Shown here: piece after piece, positions 53,765-62,604 of the stretch
How positions within the stretch are numbered: position 1 is the stretch's first letter
Layout: each line of letters opens with the position of its first letter
Origin: Clostridium pasteurianum DSM 525 = ATCC 6013
GTDB lineage: Bacteria; Bacillota; Clostridia; Clostridiales; Clostridiaceae
Length of the DNA: 64,000 bases
Direction: 5' to 3'
NCBI RefSeq assembly: GCF_000807255.1
Contig: NZ_CP009268.1
Coordinates: 1,270,384 to 1,334,383 of the forward strand
The notes under the pieces: generated by a model
What the model was told of the DNA's origin: nothing
What the model saw: only the letters and a program-made list of their open reading frames with translations
Database searches by the model: none
Made by a program: the position numbers and the translations under genes

Positions 53765-54826
53765 ATGGATAAAAATATAAACTCTAAAAAAATTATCATG
53801 GAAAAGTCTCAAAATTATAGGTTAGTTATTATGCGAAAAGTAATAGCTTTGACGATTTTACTATTGCTTGTATTAAGTAGCTTTATAATTGATCTGTCAA
53901 CTGGACCAGCAATGTTAAATATTTTCGATGTAATTGCTTCATTAACAAATCCTGAGTCATTAAGTAAAAAAGTAAATATAATTGTTAGAGTAATTAGATT
54001 ACCAATAGCAATTATGGCACTATTAAGTGGTGCTGGATTAGCTGTTGCAGGTATGGAAATGCAGACTATACTTAATAATAGTCTCGCTAGTCCATATACA
54101 CTGGGAATATCAGCAGCAGCATCTTTTGGAGCATCATTATCTTTGATTTTTGGATATGCATTTTTACCAAAATCCATGAGTAACTATGCTACCCCTATAT
54201 TTGCTTTTGCTTTTTCATTAATATCATCATTTTTCATTTATACTATTGGAAAGATAAAAAAGGATAGGGGAACCATAATTTTAGCTGGTATTGCAATAAG
54301 TTTTATGTTTACTGCATTAAATTCTATACTTACATATTTTGTACCTGATGAAATTTTAAGGGGTATAAATAATTGGTCACAGGGATCTATCTTAGGAGCT
54401 TCATGGCAGCAAGATACAATAGTTTTTGTAGTACTTGTAATAGTGACACCAATTCTCTTTAGAGAATCATGGAAACTAACATCATTATGTATGGGAGAAA
54501 ATACTGCAACAGCATTAGGAATTAATGTAGAAAAGTTAAGAACAAAGATTTTGATATTGTCTTCATTGATAACATCCATTGCAGTTTGCTTTGCTGGAAC
54601 TATAGGTTTTATTGGACTAGTTGCACCATATATAGCAAAGTCTTTAGTAGGTGAAGAACAAAGATTTTTTATTCCAGCATCTATGTTGACTGGAGCGTTT
54701 ATGTTATCAGTTTCATCAGTACTAAGCAAGGTTGCTATAGCTGGAGTGCAGATTCCATTAGGAATAATTACTTCAATTATCGGTATTCCATTTTTATTGA
54801 TACTTATTTTAAGAGAAGATAGGTGA
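53765..54826 (+). CDS. FecCD-family metal-chelate ABC transporter permease
   Basis: This 353-residue permease starts behind GGGAGGA. It has the BtuC-type pattern of about nine to ten helices, with the characteristic VIRLPIAIMALLSGAGLAVA, AGMEMQTILNNSLASPYTLGISAA and GFIGLVAPYIAKSLVGEEQR segments. The last contains the ATPase-contacting loop. It moves iron-siderophore, haem or cobalamin across the membrane. The ATPase gene follows after 7 bp and a binding lipoprotein after that. It is downstream of a nitrogenase-like remnant. Confidence 0.92.
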   Translation: MDKNINSKKIIMEKSQNYRLVIMRKVIALTILLLLVLSSFIIDLSTGPAMLNIFDVIASLTNPESLSKKVNIIVRVIRLPIAIMALLSGAGLAVAGMEMQTILNNSLASPYTLGISAAASFGASLSLIFGYAFLPKSMSNYATPIFAFAFSLISSFFIYTIGKIKKDRGTIILAGIAISFMFTALNSILTYFVPDEILRGINNWSQGSILGASWQQDTIVFVVLVIVTPILFRESWKLTSLCMGENTATALGINVEKLRTKILILSSLITSIAVCFAGTIGFIGLVAPYIAKSLVGEEQRFFIPASMLTGAFMLSVSSVLSKVAIAGVQIPLGIITSIIGIPFLLILILREDR

Positions 54827-54833
54827 TAAGAAA

Positions 54834-55631
54834 ATGAATTTTAAAATACATAAAATTAATTATAAACATTCTTCTAAATTTTCATTAAATAATATTAGTT
54901 TGACTTTTAAAAATAATATAACTGCAATCATAGGCCCCAATGGTTCAGGAAAGTCTACACTCATTAAATGTATTGTAAATATATATAAGTGTGATGGTGA
55001 AATGTATTATGATGGTGAAAGTCTTAAAAGGAAAAAAGAATTTATTAAAGAAAAAATAGGCTATTTGCCGCAAACATCCCAAAATGATGCTTCAATTACT
55101 GTTTTTGAGGCAGTGCTTTTGGGTCTTATGAACACACTAACTCTTAAGATTAGTAAAAATCAGGAACAGAAGGTTAATGACATTTTAGATACTTTTGAAT
55201 TGCAGCACTTAGCTAAAAGTAAAATTAATGAATTAAGCGGCGGTCAGCTCCAAATGGTGTTATTAGCTCAATCAATAATTAAAGAGCCAGAAATTTTAAT
55301 ATTGGACGAGCCGTTAAATAATCTGGATATACATCGTCAATTCTCGCTGCTTAATATAGTATCAAAGTTAGCACATGAGAAGAAAATGATTGTAATAATT
55401 GTAATGCATGATATAAATCTAGCTTCAAGATATGCTGACAATATTGTTGTTATGAAAGATGGTAACGTTTATTCTAGTGGAACCCCTGAGGAAGTCTTAA
55501 CAAAAGAAATGATAAGAGAAATATATAAAATTGATAGTGAAATATATGTAAATAAGCAAGGTAAGCAGGTTATTGAGTTTGTTAATATTGCAGATGACGC
55601 AGAAAAATATGAAATAGTATCCCAAAATTAA
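54834..55631 (+). CDS. FecE-type ABC transporter ATP-binding protein
   Basis: 265 residues with Walker A GPNGSGKSTLIK, Q-loop YLPQTSQNDASITVFEAVLL, signature LSGGQLQMVLLAQ, Walker B ILILDEPLNNLDIH and switch His in VIVMHDINLASRYADN. This is the usual pattern of siderophore/cobalamin uptake ATPases. It starts 7 bp after the permease and powers import with the lipoprotein encoded next. No regulator is seen nearby. Confidence 0.93.
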   Translation: MNFKIHKINYKHSSKFSLNNISLTFKNNITAIIGPNGSGKSTLIKCIVNIYKCDGEMYYDGESLKRKKEFIKEKIGYLPQTSQNDASITVFEAVLLGLMNTLTLKISKNQEQKVNDILDTFELQHLAKSKINELSGGQLQMVLLAQSIIKEPEILILDEPLNNLDIHRQFSLLNIVSKLAHEKKMIVIIVMHDINLASRYADNIVVMKDGNVYSSGTPEEVLTKEMIREIYKIDSEIYVNKQGKQVIEFVNIADDAEKYEIVSQN

Positions 55632-55658
55632 AATTTAATATACATAGGAGGAATCAAA

Positions 55659-56837
55659 ATGAGAATTAAGAAAGTGGTTTTAAGTTTATTGCTGGTTGTC
55701 ATTGTTTTAGTATCAATTTCGGGGTGTGGTACAACTTCAGCAAAGAATGAAGCAGTGAATGCTACAGCTGCAACTACAGCTAAAACAAAAATATATACGG
55801 ATATGGCAGGAAGGAAAGTAACATTATCAACTAATATTAAGAAAATTGTTACGCTAAGATATATGGAAACAAACATGTTGGGTGCTATATTAGGTAAAGA
55901 TTTTGATAAGAAAGTAATATCTTTAGGACAAGATTTAAAAACTAATGATATAGATTTGTACAATAAATTTTCACAAACTTTTGATATGGGTAAAATGGTG
56001 GAATGTGGAAGTGTATATGATGATTCAGTAAGCAGTGAGAAACTGTTAGATCTTGATCCGGACGTTATTATTGTAGATTATGCTTTTATACAAAAGAGTA
56101 GTGTTAAAAAATTGATTGAGGTTGGATTGCCTGTAGTTTTTATTGATTCGGATGACTCCAATCCTAAAAATGATTCATTATATAGTATGCTTGATAGTAT
56201 GTCTATGTTAGGTGATATGTTAGGGTACAAAGAAAAGACGGATAAAATGGTGAAATATTCAAGAAATAAAATTGATAATGTATTAAAAATTACTAGTAAA
56301 GCTATAAAAGAGAATTCAAAAAAACCATCTGTTTATTTTGAATTAGGGAATGTAACGCCTCAGGAAATTGGAGCTACTAGAGGAGATACTTCTGGCGGAC
56401 TTGGAGCTTTACTTAAAAGATTAGGAGCTGTAAATATAGGAGAAGGACATGGAATGGATGCTCTAAATCCTGAAGTAGTTTTAAATTCAAATCCTGATAT
56501 GATTATGATAGGTGGAGCAAATTGGAACCCAACTTCCAACATTATGAGATTTGGTTATTTTATCACTGAAGAACAATCTAAAAAGCATCTAGAAGAATAT
56601 ACAAAACGACCTGGTTGGAGCGATCTTTCAGCTATCAAAAATGGCAGATTATACGGATTTCATTTTAACTATGCTAAGTATCCTTTTGACTTTGCAATGA
56701 TTGAGTATATTGCAAAGCAATTATGGCCAGAACAATTTAAAGATGTTGATCCAGAAGCAGATTTAAAACAATTCTTTTCTGAATATATGCCTATTAAATA
56801 TTCAGGAGTATTTTTTGAAGACTGGAAAGATAAGTAA
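55659..56837 (+). CDS. Iron-chelate type ABC transporter binding lipoprotein
   Basis: The 392-residue product has a lipoprotein signal (VLVSISGCGTTSA), so it is anchored outside the cell. Two Rossmann-like lobes are linked by a long helix: IYTDMAGRKVTLSTNIKKIV marks the start of the first lobe, DLDPDVIIVDYAF and VVFIDSDDSNP follow, and MIGGANWNPTSNIM lies in the second. This fits the periplasmic binding protein 2 (BtuF/FhuD) family. It starts behind AGGAGG and completes the FecCD/FecE unit. The ligand could be siderophore, haem or a molybdate-like oxyanion. Confidence 0.88.
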   Translation: MRIKKVVLSLLLVVIVLVSISGCGTTSAKNEAVNATAATTAKTKIYTDMAGRKVTLSTNIKKIVTLRYMETNMLGAILGKDFDKKVISLGQDLKTNDIDLYNKFSQTFDMGKMVECGSVYDDSVSSEKLLDLDPDVIIVDYAFIQKSSVKKLIEVGLPVVFIDSDDSNPKNDSLYSMLDSMSMLGDMLGYKEKTDKMVKYSRNKIDNVLKITSKAIKENSKKPSVYFELGNVTPQEIGATRGDTSGGLGALLKRLGAVNIGEGHGMDALNPEVVLNSNPDMIMIGGANWNPTSNIMRFGYFITEEQSKKHLEEYTKRPGWSDLSAIKNGRLYGFHFNYAKYPFDFAMIEYIAKQLWPEQFKDVDPEADLKQFFSEYMPIKYSGVFFEDWKDK

Positions 56838-56979
56838 TGGTTATATTCAATTTTTAAAAAAACTCATGAAAAAGAATTTTAGAAAGAGATTGATTTATGC
56901 TTTTGACCTGAGGCTATATGGAAATAATATTGAAATGCTTAAGGTTATATGCTATAATTAAGATGTTTATAATGATATA

Positions 56980-57012
56980 AGGCGGCAAAGGTATTCCTTT
57001 GTCGTTTTTGTA
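56980..57012 (+). terminator. Rho-independent terminator
   Basis: GCGGCAAAGG (56982-56991) pairs with CCTTTGTCGT (56996-57005), with wobbles, followed by TTTTGTATTTTA. It ends the ABC transporter unit. Confidence 0.65.
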
Positions 57013-57075
57013 TTTTACAGGATTATTGATTTTTAAGAAATGTAATAATGTTTAATAAAAATAGGAGGTAACGGC

Positions 57076-58278
57076 ATGCCGGTAATTGTACAGAAATATA
57101 GTGGCAGTTCTTTATCCACTATAGATAAGATGAAGAAGGTGGCAGAAGCTGTTGTTAATAAGAAAGAAGAGGGAAATAAAGTTGTAGTGGTAGTTTCGGC
57201 AATGAATAATACCACAGATAGACTTATAAATCTGGCGAAGAAAATTTCGGATGAGCCAGATAAAAGAGAATTGGACGTATTATTATCTACAGGAGAAATG
57301 GCTTCGGCTTCACTGCTGGCTATGACTATAAAGGAAATGGGATGCGATGCCGTAAGTTATACTGCCTATCAGATTGGAATGAGAACTGTAGGGGATTATG
57401 GTAATTCTCTCATTGCGGATTTAGATGATAGGGCAATAAATAGGAGTCTCAGAAAGGACAAAGTTGTAATAATAGCTGGATTTCAAGGAATTAATTGGCT
57501 TGGAGATATAACAACTCTTGGAAGAGGGGGATCGGACACTACTGCAGTGGCTATAGCCGTAAAATTAAATGCAATTTGTGAAATATACACTTATGCAGAT
57601 GGTATATATGATATAGATCCTAGAGAGTATAAATATGCTAGAAAGTTAGAAGAAATTGATTATGAGGAAGTGATTGAGCTTACCAGCCTTGGGGCTCAGC
57701 TTCTGCATTTAAGAGCCATAGAACTTGCACAAAAATATAAAATTCCCATACATGTAAGACTGAGCTTTAGTGATGTAAAAGGAACAGTTATTAAGGAGGT
57801 AAATACTATGAATATGGAGAGTAAACCTATAACAGGCATTGCCACCAGTGATGAAGATGTGGCGGTTACTATTAAAGACATATATAGTGACATAAATATC
57901 ATATCAAATCTTTTTGAAGCTTTAGCCAGTAAAAAAATTAATGTAGACATGATAAGTCAGACAGCACCTATAGATGGAAGGGTTAATGTATCTTTTACCA
58001 TTCCAAAGGAAAATATAGAAACGTGTCTTAATATAATTGATGATTTTGCTGAAAGGGAAAATGTATATGTAGATAAAGATATAGATAAGTTTTCAGTGGT
58101 AGGCATAGGAATGAAATCTACCTCTGGAGTTGCAGCTAGAATGTTTAAATTATTTAGTGACAATGGTATAGAAGTAAAAATGATAACTACTTCTCAGATA
58201 AGGATAACTTGTGCTATTAAACAAAGCGACAAACAGAAAGCAGTGGATTTAGTTATAAAGAATTTTAGGCATCAATAG
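57076..58278 (+). CDS. lysC: Aspartate kinase
   Basis: This 400-residue enzyme phosphorylates aspartate at the start of lysine, threonine and methionine synthesis. The kinase domain opens IVQKYSGSSLSTIDKMKKVA (K-Y-x-G-S-S) and has VVVVVSAMNNTTDRL and TTLGRGGSDTTAVAIAVKL. The C-terminal half carries two ACT domains (ITGIATSDEDVAVTIKDI; SVVGIGMKSTSGVAARMF), used for feedback inhibition by amino acids. It starts behind AGGAGG and precedes lysA by about 280 bp, suggesting that it serves lysine and cell-wall diaminopimelate synthesis. Confidence 0.93.
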   Translation: MPVIVQKYSGSSLSTIDKMKKVAEAVVNKKEEGNKVVVVVSAMNNTTDRLINLAKKISDEPDKRELDVLLSTGEMASASLLAMTIKEMGCDAVSYTAYQIGMRTVGDYGNSLIADLDDRAINRSLRKDKVVIIAGFQGINWLGDITTLGRGGSDTTAVAIAVKLNAICEIYTYADGIYDIDPREYKYARKLEEIDYEEVIELTSLGAQLLHLRAIELAQKYKIPIHVRLSFSDVKGTVIKEVNTMNMESKPITGIATSDEDVAVTIKDIYSDINIISNLFEALASKKINVDMISQTAPIDGRVNVSFTIPKENIETCLNIIDDFAERENVYVDKDIDKFSVVGIGMKSTSGVAARMFKLFSDNGIEVKMITTSQIRITCAIKQSDKQKAVDLVIKNFRHQ

Positions 58279-58559
58279 ATGGTTTCTTATAGATATATTA
58301 ATTTAATTTCTATGATATAACAAATTTTAGAAGAGGTGATTTTTGAATTATTAAGATTAAAAATATTCAAAAAAGAATAAAATTAATAGTTTTTTATAAA
58401 GTATTGCTTATGGCGTGTAATCTAGTATAATTAATTATATTAATTATACTTTTATTATAGATAAAAGTAAGTATTTGCCAAAAAGAGTATATATTTTTTA
58501 ATTATATTTATAATAATTTTGTGAGATATTTTAACTAAAAAATTTAGAGGTGAAATTTG

Positions 58560-59861
58560 ATGAAGCTGTTTGGTACTATGGAAGCAAAGGAAAATGAATT
58601 ATATATAGGAGGAATTAGCACTACAAATTTATGTAAGGAATTTGGAACTCCTCTTTATGTTATAGATGAAGAGTTAGTTAGAAAAAATTGTAGAGATTAT
58701 TGTGAAAATTTTAATGTTAAAGAGGGAAAAAATAAAGTTGCCTATGCAGGAAAAGCTTTCTTGCCAACTGCAATGTGCCAGATAATAGATGAAGAAGGGC
58801 TTAACCTAGATGTAGTATCTGGAGGAGAACTTTATACTGCCCATAAAGCTGGTTTCCCTATGGAAAAAGTATTGTTCCATGGTAACAATAAGACTATAGA
58901 TGAGATTAAAATGGGTATAAATTTTAATGTTGGAAGATTCGTTGTGGACAATTTTTATGAACTGGAAAAAATAAATGAAATAGCTAAAGAAGATGACAAA
59001 ATTCAGAAAATACTACTTCGAATAACTCCAGGAATTGAAGCACATACTCATGATTATATAAAAACAGGACAGGTAGATTCAAAATTTGGATTTACTCTGT
59101 TAAACAGCGAAACAATAAATGCAGTTAAAAAAGCCATATCTCTTCCAAATATAAAATTGATGGGACTTCATTGTCACATAGGATCTCAGATATTTGAGAT
59201 AAAGCCTTACGAAGAAGAAGTAGATATAATGCTTGATATAATAAAAACTATTAAAGACGAACTTAATTATGAAATAGAAGAGCTGGATCTTGGAGGAGGC
59301 TTTGGTATATACTACACAGAAGCAGATAAACCAAGAGAAGCTGAGGAGTTCTGTAGTGCTATATTAAAGAGGGCAGAAAGTAAAGCAAAAGAAATAGATA
59401 TAACTTTACCAACATTAATAATAGAACCAGGCAGATCTATTATAGGGAATGCTGGGACTACTTTATACACCGTAGGTTCCATTAAAGATATTCCCGAAAT
59501 CAGAAAATATATTTCTGTAGATGGTGGAATGACAGATAATATAAGACCTTCACTGTATCAGGCAGAATATGAATGTGCTATAGCAAATAAATTAAATAAT
59601 GGAACCAATGAAAAGGTAACAGTTGCAGGAAAATGTTGTGAATCTGGAGATATACTTTTAACGGACGTGGATATAGCTAAGGTTGAAAGTGGAGATATAT
59701 TGATTGTTACTAATACTGGAGCTTATGGTTATTCTATGGCTAATAATTATAATAAAATACCAAAGGCAGCTGTAGTGCTGGTGAAGGATGGCCATGCAAG
59801 ACTTATTTGCAGAAGAGAGTCTTATGAGGATGTATTAAGAAATGAGCTTCTATTGCTATAA
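58560..59861 (+). CDS. lysA: Diaminopimelate decarboxylase
   Basis: I take the ATG at 58560 with GAGGTG upstream. The 433-residue fold-type III PLP enzyme converts meso-diaminopimelate to lysine. Landmarks are PLYVIDEELVRKNCRDYCEN, the PLP Lys in YAGKAFLPTAMCQII, the MGLHCHIGSQIFEIK motif, EELDLGGGFGIYY and the C-terminal GKCCESGDILLTD with the active-site Cys from the neighbouring subunit, then GAYGYSMANNYN. It follows lysC and precedes a short-chain dehydrogenase by 18 bp. The 58279-58559 gap is AT-rich; no lysine riboswitch is visible. Confidence 0.95.
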   Translation: MKLFGTMEAKENELYIGGISTTNLCKEFGTPLYVIDEELVRKNCRDYCENFNVKEGKNKVAYAGKAFLPTAMCQIIDEEGLNLDVVSGGELYTAHKAGFPMEKVLFHGNNKTIDEIKMGINFNVGRFVVDNFYELEKINEIAKEDDKIQKILLRITPGIEAHTHDYIKTGQVDSKFGFTLLNSETINAVKKAISLPNIKLMGLHCHIGSQIFEIKPYEEEVDIMLDIIKTIKDELNYEIEELDLGGGFGIYYTEADKPREAEEFCSAILKRAESKAKEIDITLPTLIIEPGRSIIGNAGTTLYTVGSIKDIPEIRKYISVDGGMTDNIRPSLYQAEYECAIANKLNNGTNEKVTVAGKCCESGDILLTDVDIAKVESGDILIVTNTGAYGYSMANNYNKIPKAAVVLVKDGHARLICRRESYEDVLRNELLLL

Positions 59862-59879
59862 TAATAAGGGAGTAATACT

Positions 59880-60653
59880 ATGAAAACCTCAGACACAGTG
59901 TTAATAACGGGAGCTTCCAGTGGTATAGGCTTTGAGCTGGCTAAGGTATTTGCCTCCCATACATACAATATTGTACTAGTTTCAAGAAGTGTTGAAAAAA
60001 TGAAAAAATTGGCAAAAGAATTAACGAATAAATACAAAATAAAAGTGCATGTAATAGCACAGGATTTATCAAAGACAGGTGCTGCACAGGAGTTGTTTCA
60101 TGAGGTGATTGATAGAAATTTACAAGTGGATATTCTTGTAAATAATGCGGGAATAGGTGCCGTAGGGTTGTTTCATCATATGAAAATGGAAAAAGATATA
60201 GAAATGTTGCAGCTTAATATAGTCACTTTAACTGAAATTACAAAGCTTTTTTCTAAAAAAATGATAGAGAGAGGTTATGGTAAGATTTTAAATGTGGCAT
60301 CTACTGGTTCCTTTGCTCCAGGTCCTTTTATAGCAGTTTATTATGCTACGAAAGCTTATGTATTATCATTTTCTGAGGCTATTTATAGGGAATTAAAACC
60401 TTATAATATAACAGTATCAACTCTATGTCCAGGAGCTACTAGAACAAATTTTGCAAAAAGTGCAGGAAGAAAAAATTCATCCATAGCTATGATGCCGGAT
60501 AAAGTGGCAAGAATAGCTTATAAGGGATTAAAGAATAATAAGAAATTAATTATTCCTGGACTTGCAAATAAAATTCTAGTAATGCTTCCAAGAAATTTCA
60601 TAAGCAATATGGTTTTTAAATATCAAAAGAAGTTAGCAAAGTTAAGCAAATAA
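59880..60653 (+). CDS. Short-chain dehydrogenase/reductase (SDR) family protein
   Basis: The 257-residue Rossmann enzyme has the NAD(P) motif TGASSGIGFELAKVF, DILVNNAGIGAVGLF, the catalytic Ser in ILNVASTGSF and the Y-x3-K in AVYYATKAYVLSFS. It lies 18 bp after lysA and may be co-transcribed, but lysine synthesis does not need it. The C-terminal RNFISNMVFKYQKKLAK stretch is basic. Similar proteins reduce fatty or ketone substrates. The substrate here is unknown. Confidence 0.85.
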   Translation: MKTSDTVLITGASSGIGFELAKVFASHTYNIVLVSRSVEKMKKLAKELTNKYKIKVHVIAQDLSKTGAAQELFHEVIDRNLQVDILVNNAGIGAVGLFHHMKMEKDIEMLQLNIVTLTEITKLFSKKMIERGYGKILNVASTGSFAPGPFIAVYYATKAYVLSFSEAIYRELKPYNITVSTLCPGATRTNFAKSAGRKNSSIAMMPDKVARIAYKGLKNNKKLIIPGLANKILVMLPRNFISNMVFKYQKKLAKLSK

Positions 60654-60678
60654 AATTTAATAGAATTATTTAAAAATT

Positions 60679-60729
60679 AAGAGATCTTTTACAATGTTTT
60701 TTTACAGCATAGTAAGGTCTCTTTTTTAT
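60679..60729 (+). terminator. Rho-independent terminator
   Basis: AAGAGATCTT pairs with AAGGTCTCTT (60714-60723) with one wobble, followed by TTTTTATT. It ends the lysA/SDR unit. Confidence 0.65.
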
Positions 60730-60798
60730 TAATGAAAACTTTTAGTAGTTGTAGGTATTTTATCATATAAAAATTTAAAAATTAATTACTTAAAAATG

Positions 60799-60827
60799 TT
60801 GAAAAAATACTTATAAATACTTATAAT
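60799..60827 (+). promoter_or_regulatory. Sigma-A-type promoter
   Basis: TTGAAA (60799-60804) and TATAAT (60822-60827) are separated by exactly 17 bases. It lies 19 bp upstream of the ATG at 60846, with AGGGGGG between. Confidence 0.7.
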
Positions 60828-60845
60828 GGAATTAGGGGGGATTAC

Positions 60846-61460
60846 ATGGTGAAAGATAATCAGATGGAATATTATAGACACTGTAATCATTCTTATGAAG
60901 AGAGACTTAGTATGCACTCTGAGGAAAAAAAGAAAATGGTTGAAAAAGCTTCAATGTTTATTAAAGATGGAAAAACCTATTTCTTTGATGTGTCTACAAG
61001 TATTCAATTCCTAGCTAAGGCTGTAGATAAGGAGATTACGGTATATACACATTCTTTAGATAATCTATATATTCTTTCAGATAAAGAGAAAGTTTCATTG
61101 TATTCTATTGGAGAAAATTTTAATAGAAAGAATAGATTTTTTTATAAAAATGATAAGGAAGATTATTTTAAAGGAATAGAATTTGATGTAGCTTTTTTAG
61201 GTGCTACAGCTATAACTAGAGATGGAATATACTATGACGATGAAGAAGATGCTGTTATTAAAAGAGAGGCTGCTAAAAAGTCCAAAACAGTTATTTTATT
61301 GGCAGAACATGAAAAGTATGAAAATATTTCTTACTATAAAGGATTGGATTTAAAGAATATAGATATTATTATAGTTGATCCAATAGCTAGTAATTCTTTT
61401 GTAGATATAATAGTATCTCAAAACATTAATATTGATCCCCACAGTTTAATTATAATTTAA
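60846..61460 (+). CDS. DeoR-type effector domain protein lacking the DNA-binding domain
   Basis: 204 residues behind GGGGGG. The whole protein aligns with the effector-binding part of the full DeoR regulator two features downstream, for example YFFDVSTSIQFLAKAVDKEI against YFFDVSTTISFLAEYLNKRV, NRKNRFFY against NNKNRFFY and DGIYYDDEEDAVIKREAA. It lacks the N-terminal helix-turn-helix. It has its own good promoter and ribosome site, so it looks expressed and not a simple 5'-deletion. It could sequester the sugar-phosphate ligand or form heteromers. The stop codon lies inside the start of a modular repeat. Confidence 0.75.
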   Translation: MVKDNQMEYYRHCNHSYEERLSMHSEEKKKMVEKASMFIKDGKTYFFDVSTSIQFLAKAVDKEITVYTHSLDNLYILSDKEKVSLYSIGENFNRKNRFFYKNDKEDYFKGIEFDVAFLGATAITRDGIYYDDEEDAVIKREAAKKSKTVILLAEHEKYENISYYKGLDLKNIDIIIVDPIASNSFVDIIVSQNINIDPHSLIII

Positions 61461-61805
61461 CCTGACTAACTTGGCGTAAGTCTCCGAATCACTCTGTGCA
61501 AGTGATTCACACCAAATTAAAATTTGGGCTCTCTGCTTGCACTTTGTACAGCTATTCACACCAAATACAAAATAAATTTTGTTTTGTCTGCTTGCACTCT
61601 GCGAAAGCGATTCACACAAAATGGAAAAGAAGATTTTGGTTCTCTGCTTGCACTCTGTGAAAGCGATTCACACAAAATCGAAAAGAAGATTTTGGTTCTC
61701 TGCTTTTCTTCAAGTGGAGTTCGACGCCAAGTAAGCCGTGCATTTGCAGTTCTAAAATTCAGATGGGGTAAAAGAATCCCCACATGAATTAAGAACTTAC
61801 TTCAA
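61456..61805 (+). repeat. Modular hairpin element, copy E (4 modules, longest)
   Basis: 350 bp, starting at the stop codon of the preceding gene (TTTAACCTGAC). Four modules of about 49, 55, 56 and 56 bp follow; the last two are nearly identical (GCACTCTGTGAAAGCGATTC...). Each contains an internal palindrome (CAAATT/AATTTG, CAAAAT/ATTTTG, or CAAAATC/GATTTTG). The outer stem and the right GTTCTAAAATTCAG hairpin are conserved. It separates the two DeoR-type genes. Confidence 0.78.
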
Positions 61806-61848
61806 TTAATGTAAAATAGTTTGAAAATTAAAAGATAGGATTGGTTGA

Positions 61849-62604
61849 ATGTATCAAGAAGAAAGACTTTTGAAAATACTTCATTATTTAAAAGAGAACA
61901 ATACAATGTCTATTCATGATATTTGTACAATGTTTAATGTTTCAAGGGATACTGCAAGACGAGATATTATAAAACTTATAGAGCAGGGAACTGCAATTCG
62001 TACTCATGGAGGGATTACTCTTCCAGTGCTTAGAAATACTATTGAGGCCTATAGAGAAAGACTTAAATATTATTCAAAGGAAAAAAAGTATATTGCAAAA
62101 AAGGCTTTGGAATTTATCAATGAAAAAGAACATTATTTTTTTGATGTTTCTACAACCATCAGCTTTTTAGCAGAATATTTAAATAAGAGAGTTACTATAG
62201 TAACCCATTCACTAGATAATATTGAAATACTTTCAGAAAAAAAAGATATTTATGTAAATTCTGTTGGAGGATTACTTAATAATAAGAATAGATTCTTTTA
62301 TAAACCAGGATGTGAAGATCTAATTAAAGGTATGAGGTTTGATACAGCGTTTATAGGGGCAGCGTCTGTGAGCGAAGATGGAATATACTATGATGATGAG
62401 GAAGATGCTTTTATTAAGCAGTCAGCTATAAAAAAATCTGATAAAGTCATTATACTTACAGATTGTAAAAAGTTTAAGAACTCTAGTTATTATAAAGGAG
62501 TAAATTGGAATCAGATAGATATTATAATTACAGATGATAAACCACCTAAGAATTTTATGGATATTATTCAGAAAGAAAATATTCAGCTGATTATTGCTGA
62601 ATAG
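61849..62604 (+). CDS. DeoR/GlpR-family transcriptional regulator
   Basis: This 251-residue regulator starts with a DeoR helix-turn-helix (MSIHDICTMFNVSRDTARRD, with IRTHGGI). The DeoRC effector domain follows, with YFFDVSTTISFLAEYLNK, THSLDNIEILSEK and FDTAFIGAASVSEDGIYYDD. DeoR proteins bind a phosphorylated sugar and usually repress nearby sugar genes. The adjacent Cof-type phosphatase is a plausible target. The N-terminal start at ATG 61849 follows AGATAGGATTGG, so the ribosome site is modest. Its stop codon lies at the edge of repeat family II. Confidence 0.9.
   Translation: MYQEERLLKILHYLKENNTMSIHDICTMFNVSRDTARRDIIKLIEQGTAIRTHGGITLPVLRNTIEAYRERLKYYSKEKKYIAKKALEFINEKEHYFFDVSTTISFLAEYLNKRVTIVTHSLDNIEILSEKKDIYVNSVGGLLNNKNRFFYKPGCEDLIKGMRFDTAFIGAASVSEDGIYYDDEEDAFIKQSAIKKSDKVIILTDCKKFKNSSYYKGVNWNQIDIIITDDKPPKNFMDIIQKENIQLIIAE

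Noticed and set aside
58279-58559. Lysine riboswitch before lysA
   Set aside because: No lysine aptamer sequence or terminator is visible in this short AT-rich gap.
61524-61787. Open frame of 87 codons inside modular element E (and a matching one on the other strand)
   Set aside because: It only reads through tandem modules, has no ribosome site, and the translated repeats follow the DNA modules.
61456-61805. CRISPR array
   Set aside because: Modules abut with no unique spacers, are palindromic, and there are no cas genes nearby.
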